Part shown: piece after piece, positions 23,332 through 34,519 of the stretch
Numbering within the stretch: the stretch's first letter is position 1
Layout of the letters: every line of letters starts with the position of its first letter
From: Trachythela sp. YZ-2020
Lineage: Eukaryota > Cnidaria > Anthozoa > Malacalcyonacea > Clavulariidae
Direction: 5' to 3'
Assembly (NCBI GenBank): GCA_016169945.1
Contig: JADLSH010000111.1
Coordinates: forward strand, 1 to 64,000
DNA: 64,000 nt
The notes under the pieces: model-generated
The model's database searches: none
The model's input: the letters and a program-made list of their open reading frames with translations, nothing else
What the model was told of the DNA's origin: nothing
Position numbers and translations under genes: made by a program

Positions 23332-25073
23332 GTTGACTGTGTTTATATTAAAAGTCTGCAAAGTGAAACTTCTTGTAGTAGGTAGCTACCACTAAAATAA
23401 ATACGAGATGAACAGTTCGACTATAGGAATGACATGAAAATATAACATATTTTGATTTGACCTTCAGTTTTTTCCTAAGTGCGTACATCGCTCAGTTTAG
23501 GTAAAAGAGAATTTTGAAATTAAGAAGTAAACGCGACCGAACGGCAATCAGAAATATTACAGCATGTTTCAAATGTTCCTCAAATTGGACTCAAAACACG
23601 TGCGTTACGTGTACAACAATAGAGTTGTGATAGTTTCCCCATTCAATCTATTGAGACGCCATCTTTAACTATTTTTAATATACACAATTATACACAGAAG
23701 AAAGTCAGGAATCCTCAATCCTCAGTGCAGCAGCACTTTCCCAACAACTCATGTGAAGTTACGCGCTGAATTTCCAGGTTGTTGATTGCATAACCGAGCT
23801 TCTTCACAACACTAGGACTCACAGCATAAGTCAGGCTCTGTACGATTGCATGTTATGTATGTAAACTACTGTCACACTGATAACCAGAAGAACGGTTCCT
23901 CAGAGAATATTTCAGCTGAGGAAGTTCTTTAGATGAAATATTGAGGAACAATATTCCTCTCGCTTTCACAAGAAGAACACTTCCCAATCTCAAAATAGGC
24001 TCAAATGGCAGATTCCTTAAAATGATTCCATTAAATATGAGTCCTTAAAATTCACCCTTAATTGCTTAAAGTATGCGCGATAAATTCAAAATGTTCCTCG
24101 ATCGTGTTGCTAAGGCAAATGTTCCTCAGGATCTATAGGTCCCGTGATCCCTTTTTTCCAGGTCTGTGTTATTGTTAACGTAGTGCGCGCTGAATGCATT
24201 ATATATACGTTTTATTATGGCTCCATACAGACCATTACTGGGGCGTAGCATTGTACGCGTATAGCCCCCTTCATTCTTTCATTTTATTTATTCTTACGTA
24301 GTGTTTGAAGTTTCTGTCTGTTTCAAGAGAATGAAGTCGAGGCTATGCGTGGATAATGGCACGCTCTGGTTTTCCGCGCGTATATTTCGACATTTGCGAT
24401 TTGGTTGGGCATGTTTTCAATAATAATTGTATAAGTAGGCTGCATTTCACCTCTGAGTCTTGAGTTCGATTCTCGCTGAGGACTATACTCATCACACTCA
24501 TGTGAAAAGAGTAAGTCAACGCTTTGCCGAAAGTCGTGGTTTTCTCCGGGCACTCCGGTTTCCTCCCACAGGTGGGCTGGGATATACAGATTAGGAAAGT
24601 AATATCACAATTGTTGTAAAATAGATAATGTAGGCTACGTGCATAATATATAGGTAAGCGAGATACTTGATGTAATCGGGCACTGAAAAGCCCCAACGGG
24701 GACTGAGCTGAATAATATATGTATGTATGTATGATTTCAAAATAGGCGTCTGTGCTCAAAATTTCCTGATGAAAGGCAAATATAAATTTTGCAAATAAAC
24801 AAAGAAATATGCGGCAGTGAAAGACCTTGTTAAACTGCCTTGAGTGACCACCGAAAACACTGCTTGACCCTACAGGACTTAATAACGAAAACATTTTTTG
24901 GACATTTCCAATGCATTGGGAAAATACGTCGTCGAATGCTAGACACACATCACTGCAAAATCGCTAAAATGCCGAAGGCATGATACATGCACAATTAAAC
25001 AAATCCTACTTGAGTAATGTATACCCCTCTCGTTAGAGATATCTCTTTACATGAAAATATTGTATTTTCTATA
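23332..25073. other. Intron with SINE; otherwise no gene seen
   Basis: Intron of the laminin-type gene. It holds one SINE (24423-24720), a short (ATGT)n run at 24718-24733 and otherwise unremarkable sequence. Short open frames here lie in the SINE. Confidence 0.6.
24423..24720 (+). mobile_element. SINE of second family, copy A
   Basis: A box B-like GAGTTCGATTCTCGC is followed by GTCGTGGTTTTCTCCGGGCA and CTCCGGTTTCCTCCCACAGG. The 3' end is CCCCAACGGGGACTGAGCTG, then AATAATATATGTATGTATG. The 5' tRNA-like half is incomplete. A related, longer copy lies at 28730-29140 and a truncated one at 44097-44212. Confidence 0.7.
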
Positions 25074-25209
25074 GTTGTGTTAATAACACTGGTGGTGAAC
25101 GTTGTGAAAAGTGTCAGGCTGGTTACTATGGTAACGGTGTCCTTGGCAACTGCCAGAGATGCGACTGTGATGCATGCGTGTCAGCAAGCAGAATATGTAA
25201 TGACGTAGT
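25074..25209 (+). pseudogene. Laminin-type EGF exon, copy A, 3' half deleted
   Basis: Acceptor TTTTCTATAG ends at 25073, and the split codon from the previous exon gives GECLR then CVNNTGGERCEKCQAGYYG and CQRCDCDACVSASRICND. At about 25203 the sequence jumps to the text found 215 bases further on in copy B (GTAGCTCAAGGGAGATCTTG), so the second half of the module and the splice donor are missing and translation meets a stop at 25207-25209. Copy B at 44268-44456 keeps the lost part. Confidence 0.8.
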
Positions 25210-25292
25210 AGCTCAAGGGAGATCTTGGTAACCTGGGTCAAATCTAATATATTTCTAATAGTAAAATAATTGAGCTGTACGAATTTTTTTAA

Positions 25293-25400
25293 GACTGATG
25301 TCCACTCAGTGCAAAATGTCGCGCCATCGACCTTTTGCGATCGTTTTTATTTGAATTATGAGCCCTCGACTGGAACGGATCCGGTCGAAGGCTCATGAAG
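25293..25400. mobile_element. Foldback element remnant, left arm only
   Basis: This equals the left arm and loop of the foldback at 44704-44867 (CAGTGCAAAATGTCGCG, then TATTTGAATTATGAGCCC). The right arm is missing after GGCTCATGAAG, exactly where the 743-bp TIR element begins. Confidence 0.75.
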
Positions 25401-26143
25401 TACAGGTGTATGTACCACAGAATACCACAAAAATTTACATGTTCCATATCTTTTGTCAAATATATATAATGTGGCTTCTTAATATTTTTTATCGATATAT
25501 TTTTTCTTCCTGGGGGTTTTGGGGCTAGATTTCATAGACATTTCACAGAGATTTTTTTTAATTGAACATTCTGAGGAAGAAACTCTAATGTACCACAGAA
25601 TATACCAGTGAAGAGAAAAATTAAGCAACCGTTTATCAAATTGTACCAGGATTTGGTGTGTCACGTTGTGTGATAATACTGTGGAATATTGCTAACTTAA
25701 TTTAGTGAAAGGTAAATACTAAAATCTACTAGTACAGCATACCAGTGGTGCAACCAAAGAATACCAGGTTTATCAATAATTTTGAAAAATTCAATTTTTC
25801 AATGGTAAAATTGATTCCTCGGTGTGATTCCTGTATAGTTATAATATTGTGTTGCTAGAAAAAGTACTGATCAACATAAATTATACTGGTTTGCAAACTT
25901 ATTTTTAAACTTTCGAATTTTACAGGCATTATGCGGGAAAAAAGGATAAAAAACATAGAATGTTATTTTTTGTTAATCCTGATTATTTTAAAGAATTTTT
26001 ATGAAAATATTTATTTTTTGTTTTTTATATGTCAATGAAAACTAAAACTAATATATTCACAAAAATAAAGTATATAGTATGTTTCCTCCAAATTTTATAA
26101 GATCAATAAATAAGACTGGTATTCTATGGTACATACAACTGTA
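25401..26143. mobile_element. 743-bp element with ~27-bp terminal inverted repeats
   Basis: The ends are inverted copies of TACAGKTGTATGTACCAYAG followed by AATACCA. The left terminal motif recurs in shortened form near 25588 (GTACCACAGAATA). It is AT-rich, has no coding sequence, and is probably a non-autonomous DNA transposon. It sits at the point where copy A of the duplication loses similarity to copy B. Confidence 0.7.
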
Positions 26144-27941
26144 GGATTCATTTGTATCTAGCTAGAGAAATATTGCACGCTCATTCGTTGGGGCGAATGC
26201 CATAATTCACGCCTCGATTTGGGAAAAGAAAAGGGAATGCCTTGAATGTTACTGTGTTTTCTAGAACACCAAGGCGTATAAAGGCCAATTTTCATCCACT
26301 TAGCATCTTACCGCACACTGATGTAGCATGAAGATTTAAAAGAGTACATGTACATGTATAATATACCGTTTTACTGTAAATAGGGTGTTCATAAATTAAA
26401 AATGCGTTGCACGTTTTTCATAAAGGACAGAAATTATTCAACCATTAACTCGCCATTTTGACATTTGTATATAAATTTTTCACTGTTTGTTTCTAAGATA
26501 TACAGTTGCTCATAATCTCTTGCTATATATGTATATAATTGCCAATTTTACTGAGTACTGAGATTTAGGCAGGCCATTATTGGCCGTAACTTTTTGGTAT
26601 ATTACGAGGGCATTGCTGCCAACAAGCACGGCATTGACGGCAATGACCGCCGCTAAATTCCAGGCCTGTATAATCGTGGAAAAAATTATTGGAAAAATTG
26701 AAACCATCAATAATGTACGAATGCCTGATTGCATTATTCGCCGAGAAGTGACTTCTTCAAGCTTTCTAAAACTGGCCGTAAATATTTATTATATTTATTG
26801 TGTGGTCCATATCCGTAGTGTTTCACAGCTTTCCAGACACTTTAGAGGACGGGGTCAAATTCACCACACAACTCACGAGATAAAACATAGACGTGGCTTC
26901 CAGGTCGACATACATTGTTGCGGTTAATTTTTCACTTAATTGAGGTCGGTAATCCAGAAGTAGCTTTGGGCAACCAAATTTTTGGTGTACCTGTCCAAGG
27001 GCAATCACTTTTTCTAAAATTTTGCGAGCCCTGGTCTGTCAAAAACTCGTCTTGTTTAGTTTCTATGTTAAATTTGAAAATGCCCCCTTTTCAGAATATT
27101 CTTCATTTTTGTATTTTTTGAAATTGTCGGCTGGTCTACCCGGGGGAACACCACCTCCTTCGCCTTCTACAATAGTTACTATCCAGGTCTCGCCCGTAAA
27201 GAAATCAGGATTCCGGCCGGCGAAGTTCCACTGTTTCATATTTTTCCTGATAACTCATTTTCCTTTAAACATTACTCATGCTGCAGCTGCTCACATGTGT
27301 TTTGCTTACTTGTTTTGGATTTGCTTTTCTAATTTAGGTAAACACTCTCCTTATTTGAGTGGATTTTCACAAACCAAAACGCAACCTCCCAAAAGACTGT
27401 CTCGCATAATTACATTCTTACATAAAATTGTAACACAACAAAATATTTTCAACAACAAGTCAAAAGACAAGAACGACACTTAGAACAAAACGTTTTCATG
27501 TCCTTCGCCTATCAGCATCAAAACATGAATTTAGTTTCTCAGTATAGTGTTTGTTAAGTTTAGATTTCAGCAATTGAATAGAAAAAGAGGATTTCACCCG
27601 ACAGGCTGTTCCATAGCACAATCCTATTGAAAACCTGTTGCAGAGGTTTGGCCGATATGAATCGGTTTGTCCTGCCCTTTATAGCATATAACATGCTATA
27701 ATAAGCACCTATATAATTGTTTGCAAAGTTTTCGATCCTAATAAGTGTTCATATGGATAATTGTATCCCACTTGACTGATATCCCAACTATCGGGATGGC
27801 TCGTCTCTCATATGAACAGACAATAATTTTTTGCCGTTTACATACACAGGCGTGTTTCGTGGTTAGCTGTGCTCGTATGAACAGGCTCCTAAACTGTCCT
27901 ATATTTGAAAGTAATTAATCATACAGTATATGTTGTTTTAG
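26144..27941. other. No gene recognised
   Basis: Unique-looking sequence with no coding signal I can support on either strand. Several open frames of 60-150 codons occur, including 27022-27483, but they lack recognisable domains. Treated as intron or intergenic DNA. Confidence 0.5.
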
Positions 27942-28071
27942 GAATACGTGGCTGGTACAAGGTGCGACTATGTAAAATTGATATTTCTATCTGAGTGGCG
28001 ATATTTCTATCTTGAGTGTTGGTGTTCAGGCCAAACGAATCAGTGTGATACTGTCAACTCCCCAGTAGCGT
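27942..28071 (+). pseudogene. Possible laminin-EGF exon fragment
   Basis: After a TTGTTTTAG acceptor the frame reads EYVAGTRCD and later LECWCSGQTNQCDTVNSP. In laminins and perlecan a GxRCDxC stretch followed by CxCSGxTxxC marks the EGF module just before an L4 domain. The central cysteines are missing in this frame, the donor (GTAGCG) is weak and the following L4 domain is not seen, so this is tentative: a decayed exon or chance similarity. Confidence 0.3.
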
Positions 28072-28729
28072 AAAGTTTATATGAATATACAAATGAATAG
28101 GTATATATAGTGAGCTTTTACAAATTGCGAAAATTATGAAATGTAGCCATAGAGTTTGGAGGGTTTGTGAGACCAGCGATACAATATATTTTATAGAAAT
28201 CCTCGCAATGAAAGCTACTATTTGTGTCCAAATGTTGTCAAACTTTGCATAGGAACCGATTTGTACATGCACTTTCTAGTGATTGGGTTCATTTCTTAAT
28301 TTTATTACTTTAACACTCATTAGGGGTGAGAGTTGCCGTGTGAATTCACAAGTAGCCCTACGGTATTGCGTTCGGTGATCAAACGGTTATCGCTCATAGG
28401 AATAACTGGTGGCTTTCAATGACAGTGAATTTTTATATGATTTTCTTCGAAAAACTTTGCGCAAAAACGTTTTCGTCGATTTTGGTGTAATTTTGAGTAG
28501 AACTCCTCGAAAAAGATTATTTAACTAACACTCTTTGCCCTTCATTCCAGTGTCCTGCCATTTACCTTTTGAATTTCGCTATATGTTGATTATTAACTTT
28601 TCTTATTTCAGTACGGCGGGTCAGATATCTGGAAGTGGACATTGCAAGAGAGTGTCACTTCTGCATTTACTGGGTTTTGGAAATGGAATTTGAAGTAGAT
28701 GTAGTTTTAATAATAGCCTATTGAAGTGT
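28072..28729. other. No gene recognised
   Basis: AT-rich sequence with nothing I can assign on either strand. Confidence 0.5.
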
Positions 28730-29140
28730 GTTATATCATGGGGGCTTAGTTGGCACCATGATCGTCCAGAGCAAGCACCCAACTCACCTCTGAGATCGTA
28801 GGATTTCGATTCTCGCTGGAACTCATGACACTTCGTGAAAAGAGTCAAATCAACGCTCTACCGTAAAGTCGCGGGTTTTATCCAGGTACTCCGGTTTCCT
28901 CCACAGGGAGTGTTGTTGACAGGATGGGTTGGATAAGCCCCAAACTAACCCTCCCACCATCGTAGCTGTGTGCTCCCCAAGATCAGGTATGAGTCATATA
29001 TGTTGGTGGCAGCCAGAGAGGCGCCTTTAATAAGCCTATCGACTCGATCAAGAAGTAATTATTCGTAATTCAGCCCAGTTCTCCAGCTGCAAAGTAAGGG
29101 GTGATTAGGCACATTTTACCCCAACTTACTTAGTACTTAA
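28730..29140 (+). mobile_element. SINE of second family, longest copy
   Basis: It starts with a tRNA-like head (GGGGGCTTAGTTGGCACCAT) and a box B-like TTTCGATTCTCGCTGG, followed by ATCCAGGTACTCCGGTTTCC, a GTTGACAGGATGGGTTGG body and TAGCTGTGTGCTCCCC. It shares its central region with the SINE at 24423. No intact tRNA cloverleaf can be drawn. Confidence 0.7.
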
Positions 29141-32100
29141 ATAAATGAGACCAAAATAAACGTTATTACTAATAGACAGAAAGCTTGGAATAATTAAGCG
29201 AACAATTCCCATTCCCACGGTCATATTTTTGCACTTTTTGCCATAGGAAATGGTTTAGCATTGCGACGAGGTACGAATCCAGCATGACTTTTACTTTTCT
29301 ATTTCCAGATCGAATGCTCATAGAAGCATTGTGCTCTGTAACTGCTTCCGACAGAAACACGTGATGCACCTGTAGCGATTATTGAGGTAAGATGCAATAC
29401 TAGAGATAGGCTCCATAATATAGCCTAAAAGTATTTCCGATTGCTGCCAACTAGAATAATTATTTACTAAAGTAGTCTACAACTTGTTATCAGGATCAAC
29501 AGACTTCTTATACAAGTTGTTTCCAAGAACTGTTATCGTCCTGCAATTCAACGACTTGTGAGTGACAACCTTGTAGCAACTTGTAGCAGCACGATAAATG
29601 ACAACATTATTTACAACTTGTTCACCAGCTTACTTCAGGTCTGTTGAAGATATCTTGTTGACAAGATGTAAATTTTACCACGTGTGTAGTGCTCGTTAAA
29701 CCTAATGCTTTAAAACCACCGCCTTACTGGACAGTATTTGGACGAATTTAGGTCAGCCACAATTTAGCCTCTTCATTTGGTTCTGTTCAATAGCTAACAT
29801 ACGTACTGTATGTAGGGTTGGGCGATATTTAGGAATACTTTTATAATCGCTTTTGATTGTCGTATCGAAGGTGACCAAACACGAAACGAAAGTATAAATC
29901 ATATCCGGTATGATCTATCATTGATATTTAGCTAACATAGCATGTGTATAGCATTTATAAAATCCTAAAATATATTCCATTTCTGCAAATATAGTTTTTA
30001 AAGAGTCATATTTCTGAGAACTATTCTGATATCTTTATGTATTAATTAATCATGAATTTTAATAATAATTTTAGGCTTTTGCTTGCTTTGTTTGTATCAT
30101 CCACGGCATTTATTGTAGCAGCAGCACAGAAACGTTTAATCAGAAACGAAAAATCGCTATATTACTTTAATTTGTTGTTTTACTCTGTTTTTAATACGAT
30201 TATATATAAAGCTTACTATGTTGTTGATATTAATAATAAATTGAAAAATTGGTCCATTGTTTTGTTATTATTTATACAGCAAGTATTACTTCAATATCAG
30301 CGATAATTATATGACAATAATCGTGAGATGATTTTTTAATATCGCCCAACCTAACTGTATGTGAGACGTTTTGTTTTTAAATAAGAAGACCGAACTCAAC
30401 GTTTGTCCATTGTCTTTTTCTGATATTAGTCAACGAGAGAACGTATATGTGCACAAAAACAGTTTCTTCTCTTGCTGGACAGAAGGCCTGAAGATTTCTT
30501 TATCTGCGGTATGTATTATTTCTGTAGAAACACCGCCTTTTTGTACAGCACTTTAATCGTAACAATTTCTCTGAAAGTGACGGGGCATAGCCAGATATCA
30601 TTGCTCACGTGGTTTGAACGGGTTTTTGTTGAAGTGGACGAGTACTGTATGGGTGCTCCATTGCCTTAAAACCATCAGCGTTTTTCATGTGCAGAGTGGC
30701 AAAACGTTTTCCGGCCTTCTCCGGTAGGATTTTGGAGTTTCCCAACCCCTCGGAAATAACTGGAAATTTTCGACATGCTGGCTTCTGCCTGGGTAGGTTT
30801 GCCACTTGCCAGTTGACCATTGTAATTTTCCAAATGCAGTCATGCGTAACATTGGCTATAAAACAATGATATCTCATTGCAATCAGTTTGTTAAACGCGG
30901 CGCCCGGGCGTGCAGGTAGGAAAGCCTGCCATTTGACCATTGCATATGTAATAACTTGTATTTGCGATTGTATATATTTAAAGCCATAGTACACTTATCT
31001 ACGCAATTGACGAGGAATAGGATATTGCAATAATTTTGTGTATGACAGGTTCGGTTGATCTTTCGTCGCTTTTTAAAATAGACTGTTCACTGCCTGCTCC
31101 TGTAGTGCATTTAAAATTTGCCTGTGAAATCAGAGGAGTGCAGTTAATAGTAATCTATTACTGTTACTAAACTCACAGGCAGAGATGATGCCTTCATAAT
31201 TCTCCTTCATATCTAACTGTAATCTCCGTGTAATCGCCTATACTAAAACATTACCCGTAACTCAATCCTATCAAACATTGAAGACCCATCCCAATACTTT
31301 TCTTGTGAAACACTTTCCCAAAACTATGCATCTCAACTTGATGCAGAAGGAAATCAAACCGATGCTGGAATTTTCCACAGTACTGGCTATTTGGGTATTG
31401 TCATGCAAAGTTTGAATAATAGTCCTGTCACGCAACTGTTTAAACGCCTAAAGGAACAACGTTTCGTTTCTGACAATGGTTATCGAGTTAGAAAAATGAT
31501 GGTGGATCGCGGGCGATTGCATACCCAGGCCAGACACCATACGAGACGGCCTAGAGCCGACAAAGTAGTCGACCTGGCCTGTTAATCACACCATTGATTC
31601 GTTTGGGTGCTTTTGTCAAAAGGGATAAGATGGAATGAAATTTATGCATTAGTGAAATAATCATCCGATCGACTCCATTGTCCGTTCTAGGCAGCATGGC
31701 ATTGACGCGCACTAGTTCAACAATGAGTTGGGCAAACATCTACAAACCGGTTTGTAGAAAACAAACGGTATGAGTCTGACGGCACAAATTTCTGTGACTG
31801 TGTAGCTGTGTAGCCTCTACACTATGTGACAACGGCCGACTTTGGATGTTTGAGAACGTTTAGACTCCTATCGGTTTCAGAATAACTGCAGAGGAAACTC
31901 AGTAACAGTATAATGTATCTAACCGGCGGAACATGAGCCACAATGACGAAACGTTAACCTGAGAGACTTGTTTCAAATTGTAAAGCATGGCTATATACTA
32001 ACCATTTATGCTCAACTGTTCGAGCAAATACAATAAAGGCCTCGATCCAAAAAACAAAACCAACCATATCGAAACTGATGCGAAGAAATAATCAAACCCT

Positions 32101-34228
32101 TGTGAGTAAACTGTTCAAACTGAACGACTTTAAATTGGCCACAACGAATGCATTACAACGATGACTCGAATAGCCAAACACATATAAGTCAATCAATCAT
32201 TAAATGGTGTTAATTAACTATTTGAATAATTATAGAACCAATACACTATACAGGGTGTATAGTGAACTTTGAAATTAAATACAATAGTACAATAGATTAT
32301 TTGAAGAAAATGCAAATATGAGTTCAATTTCAAAGGTTCACTATTGTTAAATTTCAAAGTTCACTTGATAGACTCCTATTCTATAAACTATTCAACAATA
32401 ACATCAATAAAATTAAACGGTGTGAGTTAATTAATATTTAAACACAATTGTAAATTGGTTAGACAATACATATTTAGCCGTTTGACTATTCAAACAACGT
32501 AAATGAAAGTTTTCTAAACCAATACGTCGGATGTTGCATGGACATGTTAGCAATTTAATGGCTGACCGTAGATTAATTAGTTGTGAGAGAAACATGCCAA
32601 CACAATGAATATGGCAACAGCTCGACCAATACCACTGCATAAATAGAATATTCCATGTTCTAAACTGACTTTGCATACCGAATCAATAAAGCATATAGTA
32701 ATAGGCCAAACTCAAAAGTAATTTAGTTTGACAGGAAAACGATGCGACAGTTAAATTCAAGTTTATCAAATAATTCTTTGAGTATATAAAAAGTGTTAAT
32801 TTAACCTCGAGGAAGCAGTTCAAAACGGTGAAATTTCTTCTGTATTTCATAAACATTGGCCTCAACCAAAATACCAATTAGCGTTGGAACAAACCAATTG
32901 AAAATCGCGAAAATAGACGATTCTATCTCTCTGGCCCCAACCAGGTTTTGAAACCGCCATGTGAATGTTGTACAAGATAGGCCTAATTCATGAAAGCTAA
33001 ACTGCAAAATAAATTTGCGTCTATATATGACTGAGTTTCACCAGGCTGAACGTTACGCAGCCCGCAAGTATGTGTATATGGCCTGTGCCGTGGGAAAATG
33101 ATGCGACACGTCCGGTGAGTCTTTTACCACCGCGCTACTCGCCTAGTCCTACAGAATGCTTTCATGCCTTAAGCTAACCATTTCCTGAAAGGGCGCGACC
33201 ACTTCATTTGCTCAGCACGATAGTTCAAATCGCACAAAGCTGGTGCGAAAACAATCAACTCGTTCATTTCCGAGGAGCAAAATTTGATTTTTGCATAAAA
33301 CAAAATACAGACCTCAATATGCAGGGTCAATGCCAATGGTCTTCAGCTGGCGCTTACTTGGTTTTGTGCCAGTTGTTCGATGATTTGACTTCCAACGTTT
33401 GGGCCGGCTGGAAAAACTTGAACATCATTTGGTACTTGAGCTTCTTCTGTCTTCTGAACTACCTTCCGCAGAGCGTTTAACAAACTGATCCCGACTTTGA
33501 GATATCATTGTTTTATAGCCAATGTACGCATGACTGCATTTGGAATAGTACTGCTTGTCTGACTCAGTGCTGAATGTTGATGCTAATACTAGTCAGACTA
33601 GTGTAGTACTTACTGCTTTGCAATGTTTTATTGAGTGTTTCACTTTCAACGTTACTCAATTCCAGTAGACATTCCGCACGGGGCATGGTACCCGTATACC
33701 CGCACTTATTTGCAACTCTGTTTTATGGGATTTGCGTTCCATATTATACTGACCCTTTTTGAACGGTCAATATTTCAAATACTAGCTAAGTCCATGGTAA
33801 ATGTTACACTTTATAATTTTATTAACTTGTACCACTTTTGTAAAAATGCATGAAAAGCTGTGAAACTGCGGGTATGGACAGCACAATAACTTTAATGTAT
33901 AATTACTAAACGTTAATCTGGGTTATACCGATCAACGGTAAATTTTCAAAATCTTGATCCCCTGGTAATGAGTTTACCTGGATGTGCCAATTCACTCGCG
34001 TGACAGAGTGAGATTGTCTGACTGATTAGAGTTCTTATTATCACTATTCTTTTGTTTCGTAAGCCCAGGTCAAATGGAGGAGGATAATTGACGAGAGTAA
34101 GCAGCGAGAGTTTGTATGAGAGTTCTTCTCAAAGTTGATAAGCTGATTATGATCTCATCAACTATCATGTCAGGTTTTACTGTCAAATCCGTTTTTTCTC
34201 TTGCGAACCGTATGTTCTCTTTATAGTT
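29141..34228. other. Mostly unassigned DNA with an inverted pair
   Basis: No gene recognised. An inverted pair of about 75 bp occurs at 30825-30900 and 33460-33546 (CCAAATGCAGTCATGCGTA; AATCAGTTTGTTAAACG), which may be the ends of a 2.7-kb element or two copies of a dispersed repeat. A small hairpin (AGTGAACTTTGAAATT / AATTTCAAAGTTCACT) lies at 32261-32369. Open frames such as 30052-30306 and 33208-33480 have no recognisable domain. Confidence 0.5.
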
Positions 34229-34512
34229 TTTAGTTTTTAGTTTATATTTATAGTTTATAGTTTATAGTTTGTAGTTTGTAGTTTGTAGTTTGTAGTTTGT
34301 AGTTTATAGCTTTATAGTTTATAGTAGTTTATAGTTTATAAGTAGTTTATAGTTTAAAAGTAGTTTATAGTTTATAGTTTATAGTTTGAGGTTTATAGTT
34401 TATAGTTTATAGTTTATAGTTTATAGATTTATAGTTTACATAGTTTATAGTTTATAGTTTATAGTTTATAGTTTATAGATTTATAGTTTATAGCTTCATA
34501 GCTTTATAGCTT
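34229..34512. repeat. 7-bp TTTATAG / TTTGTAG array
   Basis: Tandem TAGTTTA units of 7 bp. A run of TTTGTAG sits near 34268-34303, and several one-base-longer units occur. It leads directly into the 14-bp minisatellite. Confidence 0.9.
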
Positions 34513-34519
34513 TTTAAGT

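Larger units (their letters stand above)
20466..25400 (+). other. Segmental duplication, copy A
   Basis: SINE, laminin-type exons and introns are in the same order as copy B at 39926-44800. The copies are collinear but differ by many small indels, a ~215-bp deletion in copy A at 25203, and about 400 bp (24573-24970) present only in copy A. Each copy has a tandem array immediately to its left, but of different types. Confidence 0.85.

Noticed and set aside
24343..24948. 201-codon minus-strand frame
   Set aside because: Lies across a SINE and flanking intron; the related frame in copy B is also SINE-derived.
27022..27483. 153-codon open frame as a gene
   Set aside because: No domain, no splice logic, composition like its surroundings; probably chance.
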